NCBI GenBank assembly: GCA_948470335.1
Contig: CAOKOL010000001.1
Span: 62,001-126,000, forward strand
Reading direction: 5' to 3'
Length of the DNA: 64,000 nt
Source of the DNA: an uncultured Lachnospiraceae bacterium
GTDB lineage: Bacteria; Bacillota; Clostridia; Lachnospirales; Lachnospiraceae
Numbering within the stretch: the stretch's first letter is position 1; the number at the start of each line of letters is the position of its first letter. Both the position numbers and the translations under genes were made by a program. Below are positions 17,159 to 26,814 of this stretch, one piece after another. The notes below the pieces were generated by a model, which was not told the DNA's origin, ran no database searches, and was given only the letters and a program-made list of their open reading frames with translations.

Positions 17159-18613
17159 TTATTTTAAAACAATGCCGTTGACCGCCTCCATCAGATCAAC
17201 GACGGCGGCCCTTTCCACAAACGCCTCTGTCTTTCCGTCAACAACCGCAATACAGGTATCCCCGTCATACCGATATAACTGTACACGGACTTCCGGGAAA
17301 TTTTCATGATCCAGGCTGAAAGTCAGGCTGATTTCCTCTTTCCGGTCCGGCGTCCGGTCAGTAAAGCTGACGGCCCGCAAGCCTCTTATGGCGCTTCTTA
17401 AATCCGCAGTGTCCAGTTCTTCCTCCTGATAATACCAGATTCTGTTATCATTTTTCAGCTCGGAAGTTATCGTATAATTCTGGCCCTCCAGCCCGATATC
17501 AATCTGATACACATCCGAAAAATCTGCCCAGAACAGCTCCTGATGGCGCAGGGAATCATAGGTCATCTCTTTCAGTTCCCTGTATTGCTCCGTCGTAAGC
17601 CGGTAGATAATCTTTGACTCTCCCACTCTGGCATACGCGGTCACTTCTTCTTCTCCGGCTTCCCCGTCATTTTCTTCCTCATACACTGGCTCCCCATTAT
17701 CATCTTCCGTATTTTCCCCATGCTCCGCTTCCCGTTCCGCCGGGTCACGTCCGATATGAAGAACAAAAGTTTCTTCTCCTTCTCCATTCGTGTCTTCTTC
17801 CGTTTTTACATAATCGATCATAACCGACAGCTCCGGCGTATCCAGACCACAGGCTGCCAGATCTCCCTCCGATGCCTTATAATTCACATAATCTCTCAGG
17901 TTCATATTTCCGATAACGTCCAGATACGCCCGTACCCTGTAGGTATCAAGGGGCAGCAGGGTTTCTTCCCTCTTTACAAAATAGATGTCTTCCGAGCTGT
18001 AAGTGGCTCCGCTTTCTTCTTCATAAACAATCTGTTCCGAATCCGCGCCGGAAAACCGCATCTGCGTCACATCCGCAAACGCCGGTATTTCGTCATGGCG
18101 GATCAAATCGCTGATCTCGACGGAAAACCGGTCTAACGGATCTGTTTTTACCAGATACACATTGCCGTCTCCGATGGAAACATACCGTTCCGAATCCATG
18201 GCGCTGTAATTTCCCAGCAAGATCTCATAGCTTTCCGATGCTGTTTCCATGCGGACCGTACAGACCGGTTCATCCAGTCCATACTGCCCGAAATCTTCCA
18301 CCTCCTCTATCATAAAAGAAACACCGAACTGCTCGAACTGTGCAAGCAGCCCTTTGATCTTTTCTCCATCCACGGGAAATTCTCCGTCCTCATCATAAAT
18401 CCAGTTCCCGTTTTCATCCCTGTGAAACGCAAAAGAGCCGGTATCGCATTCCCATGAAAGCAGCGTTACCTGTTCGCTGTCGATTTCCATAATCATCTCG
18501 TCGCTGTTTTTAATACGCTCCTTTTCTTTCTCATATCTGTTTACTCCAAAAGCCGCAAGGCTGACACAGACAAGTATTCCGCACAGAATCAGAATCTTTT
18601 TATTTCGCTTCAT
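17159..18613 (-). CDS. DUF4340 membrane-anchored protein of a Gld-type ABC system
   Basis: 484 residues. One N-terminal membrane segment (KILILCGILVCVSLAAFGV) anchors an extracytoplasmic part. It contains two or three DUF4340-like repeats (WECDTGSFAFHRDENGNW; QVTLLSW; YGLDEPVCTV) and an acidic Glu/Asp-rich stretch near residues 290-330. Such proteins regularly end operons of GldA/GldF/GldG-like ABC transporters. The ATG at 18613 follows AAGGAGG and overlaps the end of the GldG-like gene by 14 bases. Role within the transporter is unknown. Confidence 0.8.
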   Translation of the reverse strand: MKRNKKILILCGILVCVSLAAFGVNRYEKEKERIKNSDEMIMEIDSEQVTLLSWECDTGSFAFHRDENGNWIYDEDGEFPVDGEKIKGLLAQFEQFGVSFMIEEVEDFGQYGLDEPVCTVRMETASESYEILLGNYSAMDSERYVSIGDGNVYLVKTDPLDRFSVEISDLIRHDEIPAFADVTQMRFSGADSEQIVYEEESGATYSSEDIYFVKREETLLPLDTYRVRAYLDVIGNMNLRDYVNYKASEGDLAACGLDTPELSVMIDYVKTEEDTNGEGEETFVLHIGRDPAEREAEHGENTEDDNGEPVYEEENDGEAGEEEVTAYARVGESKIIYRLTTEQYRELKEMTYDSLRHQELFWADFSDVYQIDIGLEGQNYTITSELKNDNRIWYYQEEELDTADLRSAIRGLRAVSFTDRTPDRKEEISLTFSLDHENFPEVRVQLYRYDGDTCIAVVDGKTEAFVERAAVVDLMEAVNGIVLK

Positions 18614-20023
18614 TCCATTTCCTCCTTCCAAATGTCACACAGATTCCGATTCCCAGATACGTCAGAGGGAATACCGCGATCATCATCATTTTCAAAAAAG
18701 AAGCGGTTGCATCGCTGATGGTAAGGTAATTATAATTCAGAGATTTGCTGCGGATGGCCACGGCCTCGCTTTCTCCTATGAGCGAAGACACCGCATTCAT
18801 GGCCAGATCCAGATTTGCCCCGGATGAATAGGCATTATACATTTCATCCAGAAAATGGGAGGAAGCAAACCAGACGATCCGGCCCTCATTTTCCGCCGCA
18901 ACCGAGACAGCCAGCGCGAAGGGACCGTCCGTTCTCCTTCTTCCTTTTCATAGGAAGACAATCCATATCCGTCAGCCTTGCTGAAAGACAGCTCCGAAGT
19001 CGTAAGCAATTCCGTCACCTGCCCTGATTCCGTATCCTGTACCGTAAGCCCCTGTGCAATGGGCATAATCGCGTAATAATTTTCTTTCATCAAAGGATCT
19101 GTGATCTCATTTTCAGCCAGATCCGGAAGCAGCACATAGGGCGCCTGAAACGCATAATGTCCCCGGTCCGTATCGACAACGACCCCATCCGCAGCTTCCA
19201 CTCCGTAATCCTTCAATATGCCGTAAAGGTTTGTCAGCGTCCCGTCTTCCACAGGCCCCGCCAGTACCATCAGCTTTCCGCCGCCTGATACATATTCCGC
19301 CAGCAGGTCCTTTTCCTCGGCGGAAATATCACTTGACGGCCCGTAGATCAGAATGCCGCCGGCGTCTTCCGGGACAGTCTTTGCAGTCAGTAACGAAAAA
19401 GAATTCAATTCCATATTTTCTTTTTCCAGCTGTTCACGAAACACCGCCGAAAGCTCCGTTTCTCCATGCCCCTCCAGCACATAGAGTTTCGGCTGATCCT
19501 CATTTACCACGTAATCAATGGCCGAGGTGACGGCTCCTTCCCCGTCAAAGGAAACATTATACGAATAAGCGCTTATGTCCGCATCATAAAGATAGATATC
19601 ATCATAGCCGATAAACCGGCTCCGCTCCCCGCATTCCACGACCAGGCTGTTATTCTGCACCGTTTCATCGGTATACTGCTGCGCGAAGGTGGGATAAATA
19701 TCCGGGTTCTTTTTCACCATTTCAATGTGTTCCGACAGACTTTCATATTTCCCCAGCAGATTTTCTATAATATCGTCTTCTTCATCCGACTGCACGATCC
19801 AGTAAATCGTAACATCTTTTTCCAGCCCATTCACCACCACCTTTGTGTTGCTTGTGACCGAATACAGCTTCGCGGAACTGATATCCAGCCGTGTCAGTGA
19901 TTTCGGCAGTGCGGATGCCAGAACATTGACCGCAACCAGAATCGCCAGCACAATCGCCGTAACAGTTAAAGAGTAGGCGCCTCCCAGCAGGGCAATACGG
20001 TTTCGGCGTATTTTTTCCTTCAT
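18600..20023 (-). pseudogene. GldG-like subunit of ABC system, frameshifted
   Basis: An N-terminal part of about 366 matching residues (one membrane segment, then an IFT52/GldG-like extracytoplasmic domain: PKLYVLEGHGETELSA, GGILIYGPSSDISAEEKDLL) runs into a wrong frame near 18930. The proper continuation (FALAVSVAAENEGRIVWF ... FLDEMYNAYSSGANLDLAMN, then a last membrane helix) is open in another frame to 18600. The break lies in a tandem ACGG repeat; one extra ACGG unit would restore the frame. Possible causes are inactivation, slipped-strand switching or an assembly error. Overlaps both neighbours, as expected for a functional operon member. Confidence 0.8.
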
Positions 20024-20886
20024 CAGTGATACCTCCTCTTTTCCAGCGACTGCACGGTTAAAAACAGGAAAAACCCAATTACGGTACAGTAATAGACGAT
20101 GGATGTCAGATCAAAAACACCCGATACAAAGGTATAAAACCGTTCAAACAGGGATAATTGTTTCATCAGCTCCGGCAGCAGGCCCTCAAACAGTTCCGGC
20201 TTGATCCAATATGCGGCTCCTGTTGCAGCGATCAGCACAAAAGCCGCCCCATAGGCCAGACCTTCATCCCCGGTCAGAAAACGGATCATCACGCCCAAAA
20301 GACAGCTAAGAACCCACAGAACCGCCACAGAGCCAAAGGCCGTAGAAGAAACATGCTCCGCCAGGCTGACACTGTAATAATTCAGTAAAATCACGGAAAT
20401 CGCAATGCCTGCCGCAAATCCCAGATTTTCCGTCAGCGATGAGATAAACATGCCGACGGAAATCAGGGCGGCGCCCATCATAAAAAATGCCGCAATGGAG
20501 CCATAGGATGCAGGCAGGTATACTTCCCCGTACCGGGCAAACATCCACGGATATATGGATACGATACACAGCGGAATGAAATAGACCGCCAGCAGCGCCA
20601 GATATTTTCCCGCCACAACCTGAACTGAGGTAATCGGCAGAGAATACAGAAGCTGATCGGTCTTCTGCTTTCGTTCTTCCGCGATGACACGCATGGTCAG
20701 AATCGGAACCAGCACCACGAAGGCCAGGCTGACAAAGCTCAAAACATACTCAAAATTTGCCACGGCCTGCTGAATATTGTAAATCATGGCGCCGATTCCT
20801 ACAAAAGCCATCAGAAACGCCCCGAAAATATAGGCCGTCAGGGAATGAAAATAGCCGGATAACTCATGTTTTAACACCGCGATCAT
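20023..20886 (-). CDS. ABC transporter permease (GldF-like, ABC-2 type)
   Basis: 287 residues with six to seven hydrophobic segments and no large external domain. The N-terminus (HELSGYFHSLTAYIFGAFL) and MRVIAEERKQKTDQLLYSLP are typical of ABC-2 permeases related to GldF/NosY. It overlaps the ATPase gene by four bases and abuts the GldG-like gene. Substrate unknown. Confidence 0.85.
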   Translation of the reverse strand: MIAVLKHELSGYFHSLTAYIFGAFLMAFVGIGAMIYNIQQAVANFEYVLSFVSLAFVVLVPILTMRVIAEERKQKTDQLLYSLPITSVQVVAGKYLALLAVYFIPLCIVSIYPWMFARYGEVYLPASYGSIAAFFMMGAALISVGMFISSLTENLGFAAGIAISVILLNYYSVSLAEHVSSTAFGSVAVLWVLSCLLGVMIRFLTGDEGLAYGAAFVLIAATGAAYWIKPELFEGLLPELMKQLSLFERFYTFVSGVFDLTSIVYYCTVIGFFLFLTVQSLEKRRYH

Positions 20887-21884
20887 TGGTCCGCCGCCTC
20901 ACTTTCTTTCGATTCGCCTTTCGCCATGCCAGCCTCCGGCATATCATTTTCCGTCAGTTCAATAAACACATCCTCCAGATTGGCCTTTTTAGCGGTCAGT
21001 TCCAGAAGCGCTTTCTGTTTTCCGGCAAAAGCAAAAAAGAGGCTGCGGCTAAGATCCGATATTTCCCCCGAAGCAATCTGCACTTCCACACAGACGTTTC
21101 CGTCTTCCGCCCTTTTCATCTGCCAGGCCGAAATCCCCTCCATCCCTTTCAGAATCTCCTCAACTTCATCAGCTTCCGCTTCCGCGACAAAAGAGATTCC
21201 GCGGGATGCCAGAAACAGCTTCTCCAGATTCTCCGGCGCGTCAAAGGCAGCCAGCTTTCCTTTTGCGATAATCAGCACCTTTTCGCAGATCGCCTGCACT
21301 TCTGACAGAATATGAGAACTCAAAACAACCGTACGCTCCCGTCCAAGCTGCCGGATCAGATCCCGAATCTCAACGATCTGGATCGGGTCAAGCCCCACGG
21401 TCGGCTCATCCAGGATATTAATCTTCGGATCTCCCAGCAGCGCCTGGGCGATTCCCACCCGCTGTTTATATCCCTTGGAAAGCTTTGCGATCAGCCGGTT
21501 TTCCATGCCCTCCAGCCTGGTCTGGCAGATTACGGCGCCGATCTGCCGTGTCAGTTCCCGTCCTTTCAGTCCCTTTGCCTCTCCTACAAATTTCAGATAT
21601 TCCAGAGGAGTCTCATTCATATAGAGGGGCGGCTGCTCCGGAAGGTACCCCAGCAGCCTTTTGGCTTTATCCGGTTCCTCAAACATATCATATCCGTCGA
21701 TCTTCACCCGGCCTTCCGTGGCGGACAGACATCCGGTTATCATATTCATGGTGGTGGATTTCCCTGCCCCGTTGGGACCCAGAAAGCCATATACGTGCCC
21801 TTCTTCAATTTCAAAGGACAGATCATCCACAGCCGTAAATTCCCCATAGCGCTTTGTCAAATGTTCAACGGTTATCATTTTCAT
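20883..21884 (-). CDS. ABC transporter ATP-binding protein (GldA-like)
   Basis: 333 residues. Walker A GPNGAGKST, Q-loop region LGYLPEQPPLY, signature LSKGYKQRVGIAQAL, Walker B INILDEPTVGLDP and the switch His in VLSSHILSE. A C-terminal extension of about 110 residues follows, as in ABC-2 drug or gliding-type ATPases. First gene of the operon ATPase-permease-GldG-DUF4340. It diverges from an OmpR-type two-component pair that may control it. Confidence 0.92.
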   Translation of the reverse strand: MKMITVEHLTKRYGEFTAVDDLSFEIEEGHVYGFLGPNGAGKSTTMNMITGCLSATEGRVKIDGYDMFEEPDKAKRLLGYLPEQPPLYMNETPLEYLKFVGEAKGLKGRELTRQIGAVICQTRLEGMENRLIAKLSKGYKQRVGIAQALLGDPKINILDEPTVGLDPIQIVEIRDLIRQLGRERTVVLSSHILSEVQAICEKVLIIAKGKLAAFDAPENLEKLFLASRGISFVAEAEADEVEEILKGMEGISAWQMKRAEDGNVCVEVQIASGEISDLSRSLFFAFAGKQKALLELTAKKANLEDVFIELTENDMPEAGMAKGESKESEAADQ

Positions 21885-22152
21885 CCTCCTGCTGTTTTCA
21901 TAAACACCTTGACACTACCTCTATGTTCTGCCCTTCATCCTAACATCCGCCGCTGAAACCACACTGAAAAAGAGAGGGGGTTTTCCGAAAAACCTGGTGT
22001 CTTTTCAGCTTCATTTCAGCATAAAACTATACTATAATGAAATAAGAATCCTGCTTCTCCGGGACAGATTATGTGTAGCCCCGCGGAGCATTCTCGTTTC
22101 ATAAGGAAGTTCAAAGGACTTTCCATGACATAAAAAGACTGGAGAAAGCATA

Positions 22153-22845
22153 ATGAAAATACTCGTAGTTGAGGACGAAAAGCTGCTGGCAGATTCCATA
22201 CGGGCACTGCTGACGGGAAAAGGGGTTGACGTAGAAGTGGCTTATGACGGGGAAACCGGCAGAGAATATGCAGAACTGGGGATTTATGACCTTTTGATCC
22301 TGGACGTGATGATGCCCGGCATGAACGGCTATGAGGTGGCGCGGAAAGTCCGTTCCATGAAATGCGGAACGCCGATCCTGATGCTGACGGCCAGATCCGA
22401 GCTGGAGGACCGGATAACCGGTCTGAACGCAGGCGCAGACTACTATCTGACCAAGCCTTTTGACACAAGAGAGCTGCTGGCCTGTATCAATGCCCTGCTG
22501 CGCCGCCAGGGCACCCAGGTGGATGAAGTCACCTATGGCAATACATCTCTGGATCTGTCCTCCGGCCTGCTGGTCTGCGGCACAAACACCGTCCGCCTGT
22601 CCGCAAAGGAATTTGATATCATGCGGTTCCTTCTGCAGTCCGGCAGCCGCAATCTTTCCAAAGAAACCATTCTCGCAAGAGTATGGGGATATGATTCCGA
22701 CGCGGTGGAAAATCATGTGGAAGTATATGTGGGGTTTCTGCGCAAGAAACTGGCAAGTATCGGTTCCGATATTCGTATTGAAGCCATCCGCAGAATGGGA
22801 TACCATCTGGAGGTAAACGAACATGACAAAGAAACTCCGCCATAA
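22153..22845 (+). CDS. OmpR-family response regulator
   Basis: 230 residues. Receiver: KILVVEDEKLLADSI, Asp in DLLILDVMMPGMNGYE, Lys in YYLTKPFDTRELL. Winged-helix DNA-binding domain: RLSAKEFDIMRFLLQ ... VENHVEVYVGFLRKKL. It overlaps the kinase start by 23 bases. A TATAAT at 22033-22038 is the likely -10 box. Divergent from the Gld-type transporter. Confidence 0.93.
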   Translation: MKILVVEDEKLLADSIRALLTGKGVDVEVAYDGETGREYAELGIYDLLILDVMMPGMNGYEVARKVRSMKCGTPILMLTARSELEDRITGLNAGADYYLTKPFDTRELLACINALLRRQGTQVDEVTYGNTSLDLSSGLLVCGTNTVRLSAKEFDIMRFLLQSGSRNLSKETILARVWGYDSDAVENHVEVYVGFLRKKLASIGSDIRIEAIRRMGYHLEVNEHDKETPP

Positions 22846-24088
22846 ATTTATATGGATCATCATGAGCATAATCACGGTTATGCTCTGTATCATCATGTCC
22901 ATGATCTTCTGTTTTACGAAAATGAACCTGGAAAATGACAGTATCCATATGCTAAAAAGCATTGCCATGAGTCCATTCCTTCAGCGCGTTCCGGGAGAAC
23001 TGTCAGAAAACGTACACCTTCCTTACTTTACACTCCAGATCGGCGCCCAGGGAGATCTGATCGCGACAGGCGGCGGATACTATGATCTTTCGGACAGAAC
23101 GTTCTTAAAAAATCTGATTGACGCCACCTTTTCCGATTCCGCCCATACCGGTATCTTAAAAGAATATCAGCTCCGCTATTACCGCCTGAACACCCCTGTC
23201 AGCCAGATCCTCGTTTATGCGGACACTTCCAGCGAACAGGCGACTTTAAACAGTTTGCTGCGAAACTGTATTATCATCGGCCTGGCCTGTTTTCTGATTT
23301 TTCTTGGAATCAGCTTTCTGCTGGCCGGCTGGGTGGCAAAACCTGTTGATCAGGCATGGGAGCAGCAGCGCCGCTTTATTGCCGATGCGTCCCATGAACT
23401 GAAAACACCCCTGACCGTTATTATGACAAATGCGGAGCTGTTACAGAATCCGGATTACGGAACGGAAAACCACAGTGCGTTCTCCGCTAACATTCTGGTT
23501 ATGTCAAAGCAGATGCGCAGTCTGGTAGAACAGATGTTAGAGCTTGCCCGTGCCGACAGCATCCGGTCGGACACTGTTTTTTCTTCCGTCGATTTCAGCC
23601 GGATTGTTTCCGATGCAGTTCTCCCTTTTGAACCCGTATTTTTTGAAAAGGGCCTGACATTACAAACCGATATAGAGGAACATATTATGATCGACGGCGA
23701 TTCCTCCCGGTTACGGCAGGTTTTGGACATTCTTCTGGATAACGCCGGGAAATATTCTGCCGCAAAAGGGACTGTCCGGGTGACTCTGCAAAGGCAGAGC
23801 AGGGGACACTGCCTGCTGTCGGTCGCCAATGATGGCAGGGAAATTCCCGCGGAAGATCTGGACAATCTCTTTAAACGGTTTTACCGGGCCGATCAGGCAA
23901 GAAGCCGGACCGGCAGCTTTGGCCTGGGACTGTCCATCGCCGAGAGCATTGTTTTACGACATAAAAGGAAAATATGGGCGGACAGTCAAAACAATGTGAA
24001 TACGTTTTTTGTGGAATTTGAAAAATCAGCCCCTTATCATTTTCGACATTTTTCTCCTGTAAAGGACGGCGGCCGGCAGCAGGGATAA
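22823..24088 (+). CDS. Sensor histidine kinase
   Basis: 421 residues. Two membrane helices (about 10-30 and 150-172) flank an extracytoplasmic sensor of about 115 residues. HisKA has its His in FIADASHELKTPLTVIM. HATPase: DILLDNAGKYS, FKRFYRADQ and GLGLSIAESI. Typical membrane kinase paired with the preceding OmpR regulator; the ligand is unknown. Confidence 0.92.
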   Translation: MTKKLRHKFIWIIMSIITVMLCIIMSMIFCFTKMNLENDSIHMLKSIAMSPFLQRVPGELSENVHLPYFTLQIGAQGDLIATGGGYYDLSDRTFLKNLIDATFSDSAHTGILKEYQLRYYRLNTPVSQILVYADTSSEQATLNSLLRNCIIIGLACFLIFLGISFLLAGWVAKPVDQAWEQQRRFIADASHELKTPLTVIMTNAELLQNPDYGTENHSAFSANILVMSKQMRSLVEQMLELARADSIRSDTVFSSVDFSRIVSDAVLPFEPVFFEKGLTLQTDIEEHIMIDGDSSRLRQVLDILLDNAGKYSAAKGTVRVTLQRQSRGHCLLSVANDGREIPAEDLDNLFKRFYRADQARSRTGSFGLGLSIAESIVLRHKRKIWADSQNNVNTFFVEFEKSAPYHFRHFSPVKDGGRQQG

Positions 24089-24276
24089 AGTTCCATGATC
24101 TCATATGGCAAGTCTTTATTGATTGACATTTTAATAAGGCTATAGTAGTCTATGTCTGTACGGCGATGACTGTTATCATCTTAATTAAGAAAGCATGTGT
24201 TCCGTATGCGTCAGACTGAAAACAGCAGTTCTGGCCCCTGCGCCATACCATGCGGAAGAATAAGGAAAAAACACAT

Positions 24277-24951
24277 ATGAAACAAAACGCATTCCGTGCC
24301 GCCCTCCCCCACACCATACCGATTGCAGTGGGCTTCCTCTTTCTGGGAATGTCCTATGGTTTTCTGATGCGGAGCAAAGGGTTTTCCGTTTTTTATCCGA
24401 TGCTGATGAGCTTTTTTATCTTTGCCGGTTCCATGGAATTTGTGACGGTGAACCTGCTGCTGTCGGCCTTTGATCCCGTCCGCGGTTTTTTTCTTGCCCT
24501 GATGGTGAACGCAAGGCACCTTTTTTACGGCATTTCCATGCTGGATAAATACAAAAACATGGGCTGGAAGAAGTTCTATCTGATTTTCGGGATGTGCGAC
24601 GAATCCTTTACCATCAACTGCAACGTAACGCCGCCGCCGGATGTGGACCGGGGATGGTTTATGTTTTTCGTGACGCTCTTAAACCAGATCTACTGGGTAT
24701 CCGGCGCCACGCTGGGGGCGCTTCTTGGATATGTAATCCGGTTTGATACCAAAGGCATCGAATTTGTTATGACGGCGCTGTTTATCGTTATGTTTCTGAA
24801 CCAGTGGGAAGAACGCAAAGACCACAGACCGGCACTTACGGGAATCGGATGCTCTCTGCTCTGCCTGCTGGTCTTCGGAAGCGAACGCTTTATCCTGCCG
24901 GCCATGGCACTGATTATTCTGTGCGTTACATATAGCAGAAAGCAAAGGTAG
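24277..24951 (+). CDS. azlC: AzlC family branched-chain amino acid exporter, large subunit
   Basis: 224 residues, about seven membrane segments. Family marks: FRAALPHTIPIAVGFLFLGM, FIFAGSMEFV and MVNARHLFYGISM. AzlC and AzlD together form an exporter for branched-chain amino acids and analogues. I place the start at 24277 (AAGGAAAA upstream) and not at the ATG nine codons earlier, which has no ribosome site. TTGACA at 24123 with a weak -10 at 24146 may be the promoter. The stop codon is also the first base triplet of a dispersed repeat copy. Confidence 0.88.
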   Translation: MKQNAFRAALPHTIPIAVGFLFLGMSYGFLMRSKGFSVFYPMLMSFFIFAGSMEFVTVNLLLSAFDPVRGFFLALMVNARHLFYGISMLDKYKNMGWKKFYLIFGMCDESFTINCNVTPPPDVDRGWFMFFVTLLNQIYWVSGATLGALLGYVIRFDTKGIEFVMTALFIVMFLNQWEERKDHRPALTGIGCSLLCLLVFGSERFILPAMALIILCVTYSRKQR

Positions 24952-25072
24952 TGTCAAGTAGTCTATGAAAAACAGCAGCGGACCGGACAAGCCCCGGGAG
25001 GATTTACAGACACTTTAGTGGCTGGAAATTCTCCCAGATTCAGGGGGCTTGGGAGGGGAGCTGCGGAACTAA
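24949..25072 (+). repeat. Dispersed repeat, copy A (124 bp)
   Basis: From TAGTGTCAAGTAGTCTATG to GCGGAACTA. Very similar to copy B (43181-43303) over the full length, and to shorter copies C and D. It lies between azlC and azlD and ends 17 bases before the azlD start. Basal stem GCAGC/GCTGC and an inner AGCCCC/GGGGCT stem can form. Confidence 0.8.
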
Positions 25073-25089
25073 AAAACGGAGGCCGTAAA

Positions 25090-25416
25090 ATGACAACCAT
25101 ACAAATGCTTATCACCATTTTTGCCGTCGTGGCGGGAACGATGCTGACACGGTTTCTTCCGTTCCTCGTATTTCCGGAAGGGAAGACTCCGCCCAAATAC
25201 GTCTCCTGGCTGGGAACGGTTCTGCCCCATGCGGTAATCGGACTTCTGGTGGTTTACTGTCTGAAAGACGCGGTATTTTCCCCGTATCACGGGCTGCCGG
25301 AAGCGGCCGCTGCGGGGTTTATTTTCCTGCTGCATAAATGGAAACGGAATACTCTGCTGAGCATTGCCGGAGGGACAGTTTTCTATATGGTTCTTGTACA
25401 GAATTTTTTTAAGTAA
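25090..25416 (+). CDS. azlD: AzlD family branched-chain amino acid exporter, small subunit
   Basis: 108 residues, four hydrophobic segments. [12 protein letters not shown] and [18 protein letters not shown] are typical of AzlD. The ATG at 25090 is preceded by CGGAGGCCG. Separated from azlC by an inserted repeat of 124 bases, though the two genes usually lie closer together. Confidence 0.88.
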   Translation: MTTIQMLITIFAVVAGTMLTRFLPFLVFPEGKTPPKYVSWLGTVLPHAVIGLLVVYCLKDAVFSPYHGLPEAAAAGFIFLLHKWKRNTLLSIAGGTVFYMVLVQNFFK

Positions 25417-25502
25417 CAGCCCGAAAACACAGAAGAAATCCGGCGCAAAACCACACTGCCGGCCTCCGGCCAATACTCGATACTATAAATACTATCATAC
25501 AT

Positions 25503-26438
25503 TTACAGATGCCGCAGATTCACCCGATACTCCCGCAGCGCGTTTTCGTCGGCATTCCGAATCAGACGGTCCAGACTGCCGGCCAGCCGCTCCTGATCCT
25601 CCGGCAGATTTCCCCGGACCTGAATCAGATTGGAAGCGCCGTCCGTCACGATTCTGGTGCTGATGGTGAGATTTTCAATCAGCGCTTTCAGCTCCGCCAG
25701 TTTCTCGATTTCTCCTTCTTCCGCCCAGTTGCCCTGCCGGATTTCCTGGTAAAGCCGGGATTCCGGGAAAATGGTCAGCATGGAGGAACCAATCAGCAGC
25801 GGGTGAGTCCTGTTGAAAACCTCCGCGCTTTTCAGCGCCCCTTCCACGCCCCGATCCGCGCCGGAAATCCCCGCAAGGTAAAAGAAATTGTAGGAAATCC
25901 CGGCGGCATCCAGCCGCCCGGCCTGCTCCACAATATCCTGTGACCGATACCCCTTGTCCATAAATGCCAGCGCCTGGTCGTCTCCTGTCTCCACCCCGAT
26001 TGTAATTCCGTCATATCCAAGATGATGAAGCTCTGTCAATTGTTCATCACTTTTTAACGCCACATCGGTGATTCTTGCAAAGCTGCCGATACTCTCCACC
26101 ATCGGAAAATATTGATGTATCAGCTCCGCTATGTCTTTCAGCCGCCGAAATGTCAGGACGAACGGATTGGCCCCCACCAGGAAAACCCGCCGGACAGCCT
26201 CCGGCCTGGGAAGCCCCTGTAACCGGGCTGACAGCATGGCAACCGGGTCCGTGCCCCAAAGCTGTGCTTCCAGCAGATCGCTCTCTATATCCTCCATCGG
26301 CGACATTTTGAACCGGAAAGGCAGATCGTCGTAAAGCGTGCAGAACTTACACCGGTGATGGGTGCAGCCCGCCGTTACCTGCAACAGCAGAGAGGAAGCC
26401 TCATAAGGGGGCCGCCAGATAGTTCCTGTGTAATGCAT
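25503..26438 (-). CDS. Radical SAM protein
   Basis: 311 residues. The 4Fe-4S motif is CTHHRCKFC near residue 25, with the Elp3/coproporphyrinogen-oxidase-type barrel following (VFLVGANPFVLTFRRL, DGITIGVETGDDQAL, FFYLAGISG). The specific reaction cannot be read from sequence. The start at 26438 follows AGGAGGTGTTGTT; a longer frame upstream lacks this. It diverges from an HxlR regulator across a palindromic control region, so it is probably the regulated gene. Confidence 0.85.
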   Translation of the reverse strand: MHYTGTIWRPPYEASSLLLQVTAGCTHHRCKFCTLYDDLPFRFKMSPMEDIESDLLEAQLWGTDPVAMLSARLQGLPRPEAVRRVFLVGANPFVLTFRRLKDIAELIHQYFPMVESIGSFARITDVALKSDEQLTELHHLGYDGITIGVETGDDQALAFMDKGYRSQDIVEQAGRLDAAGISYNFFYLAGISGADRGVEGALKSAEVFNRTHPLLIGSSMLTIFPESRLYQEIRQGNWAEEGEIEKLAELKALIENLTISTRIVTDGASNLIQVRGNLPEDQERLAGSLDRLIRNADENALREYRVNLRHL

Positions 26439-26620
26439 AACAACACCTCCTGGTTTTCGTTTCATATACTGCGTGTTCCGACATATGCCTTCGGCGGGTA
26501 ATCCTTTCGCACTGTTCCGAATGACTGTCATACCTGCCGGTATCATAACAGCTTCCGTAAACATGCGTTTCCGGCAGATATTCACTCTACTCTGTCCCGG
26601 TCCGGCATCCTGTCTGTCCG

Positions 26621-26701
26621 CATTATACCATAGTACGGTAAAATAAAAAGTACGGTACTTTTTTATAGTACCTTGTTTATCCATGGCATAAATGTTATGA
26701 T
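26621..26701. promoter_or_regulatory. Divergent control region with AGTACGGTA operators
   Basis: AGTACGGTA occurs at 26632 and 26649, and AAAAGTACGGTACTTTT is a near-perfect palindrome around 26655. A plus-strand TTGTTT (26673) -N17- TATGAT (26696) reads to the HxlR gene. On the minus strand an extended -10 TGGTATAAT ending at 26622 reads to the radical SAM gene. The rest of the 26439-26814 gap shows nothing further. Operator binding by the HxlR protein is inferred. Confidence 0.6.
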
Positions 26702-26814
26702 AGGAAGCAGAAGATATATCCTTCCGGCGCTCCATCTCACCTGCTGACAGGGGATTTTATAAAATTTCACGGAGTACCAAATATCAGGTTTGACGAAACA
26801 GGAGGCTGTGTCAG

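Noticed and set aside
24949..25072. Known riboswitch upstream of azlD
   Set aside because: The same element precedes unrelated genes and sits inside a coding region, and it matches no riboswitch consensus I know.
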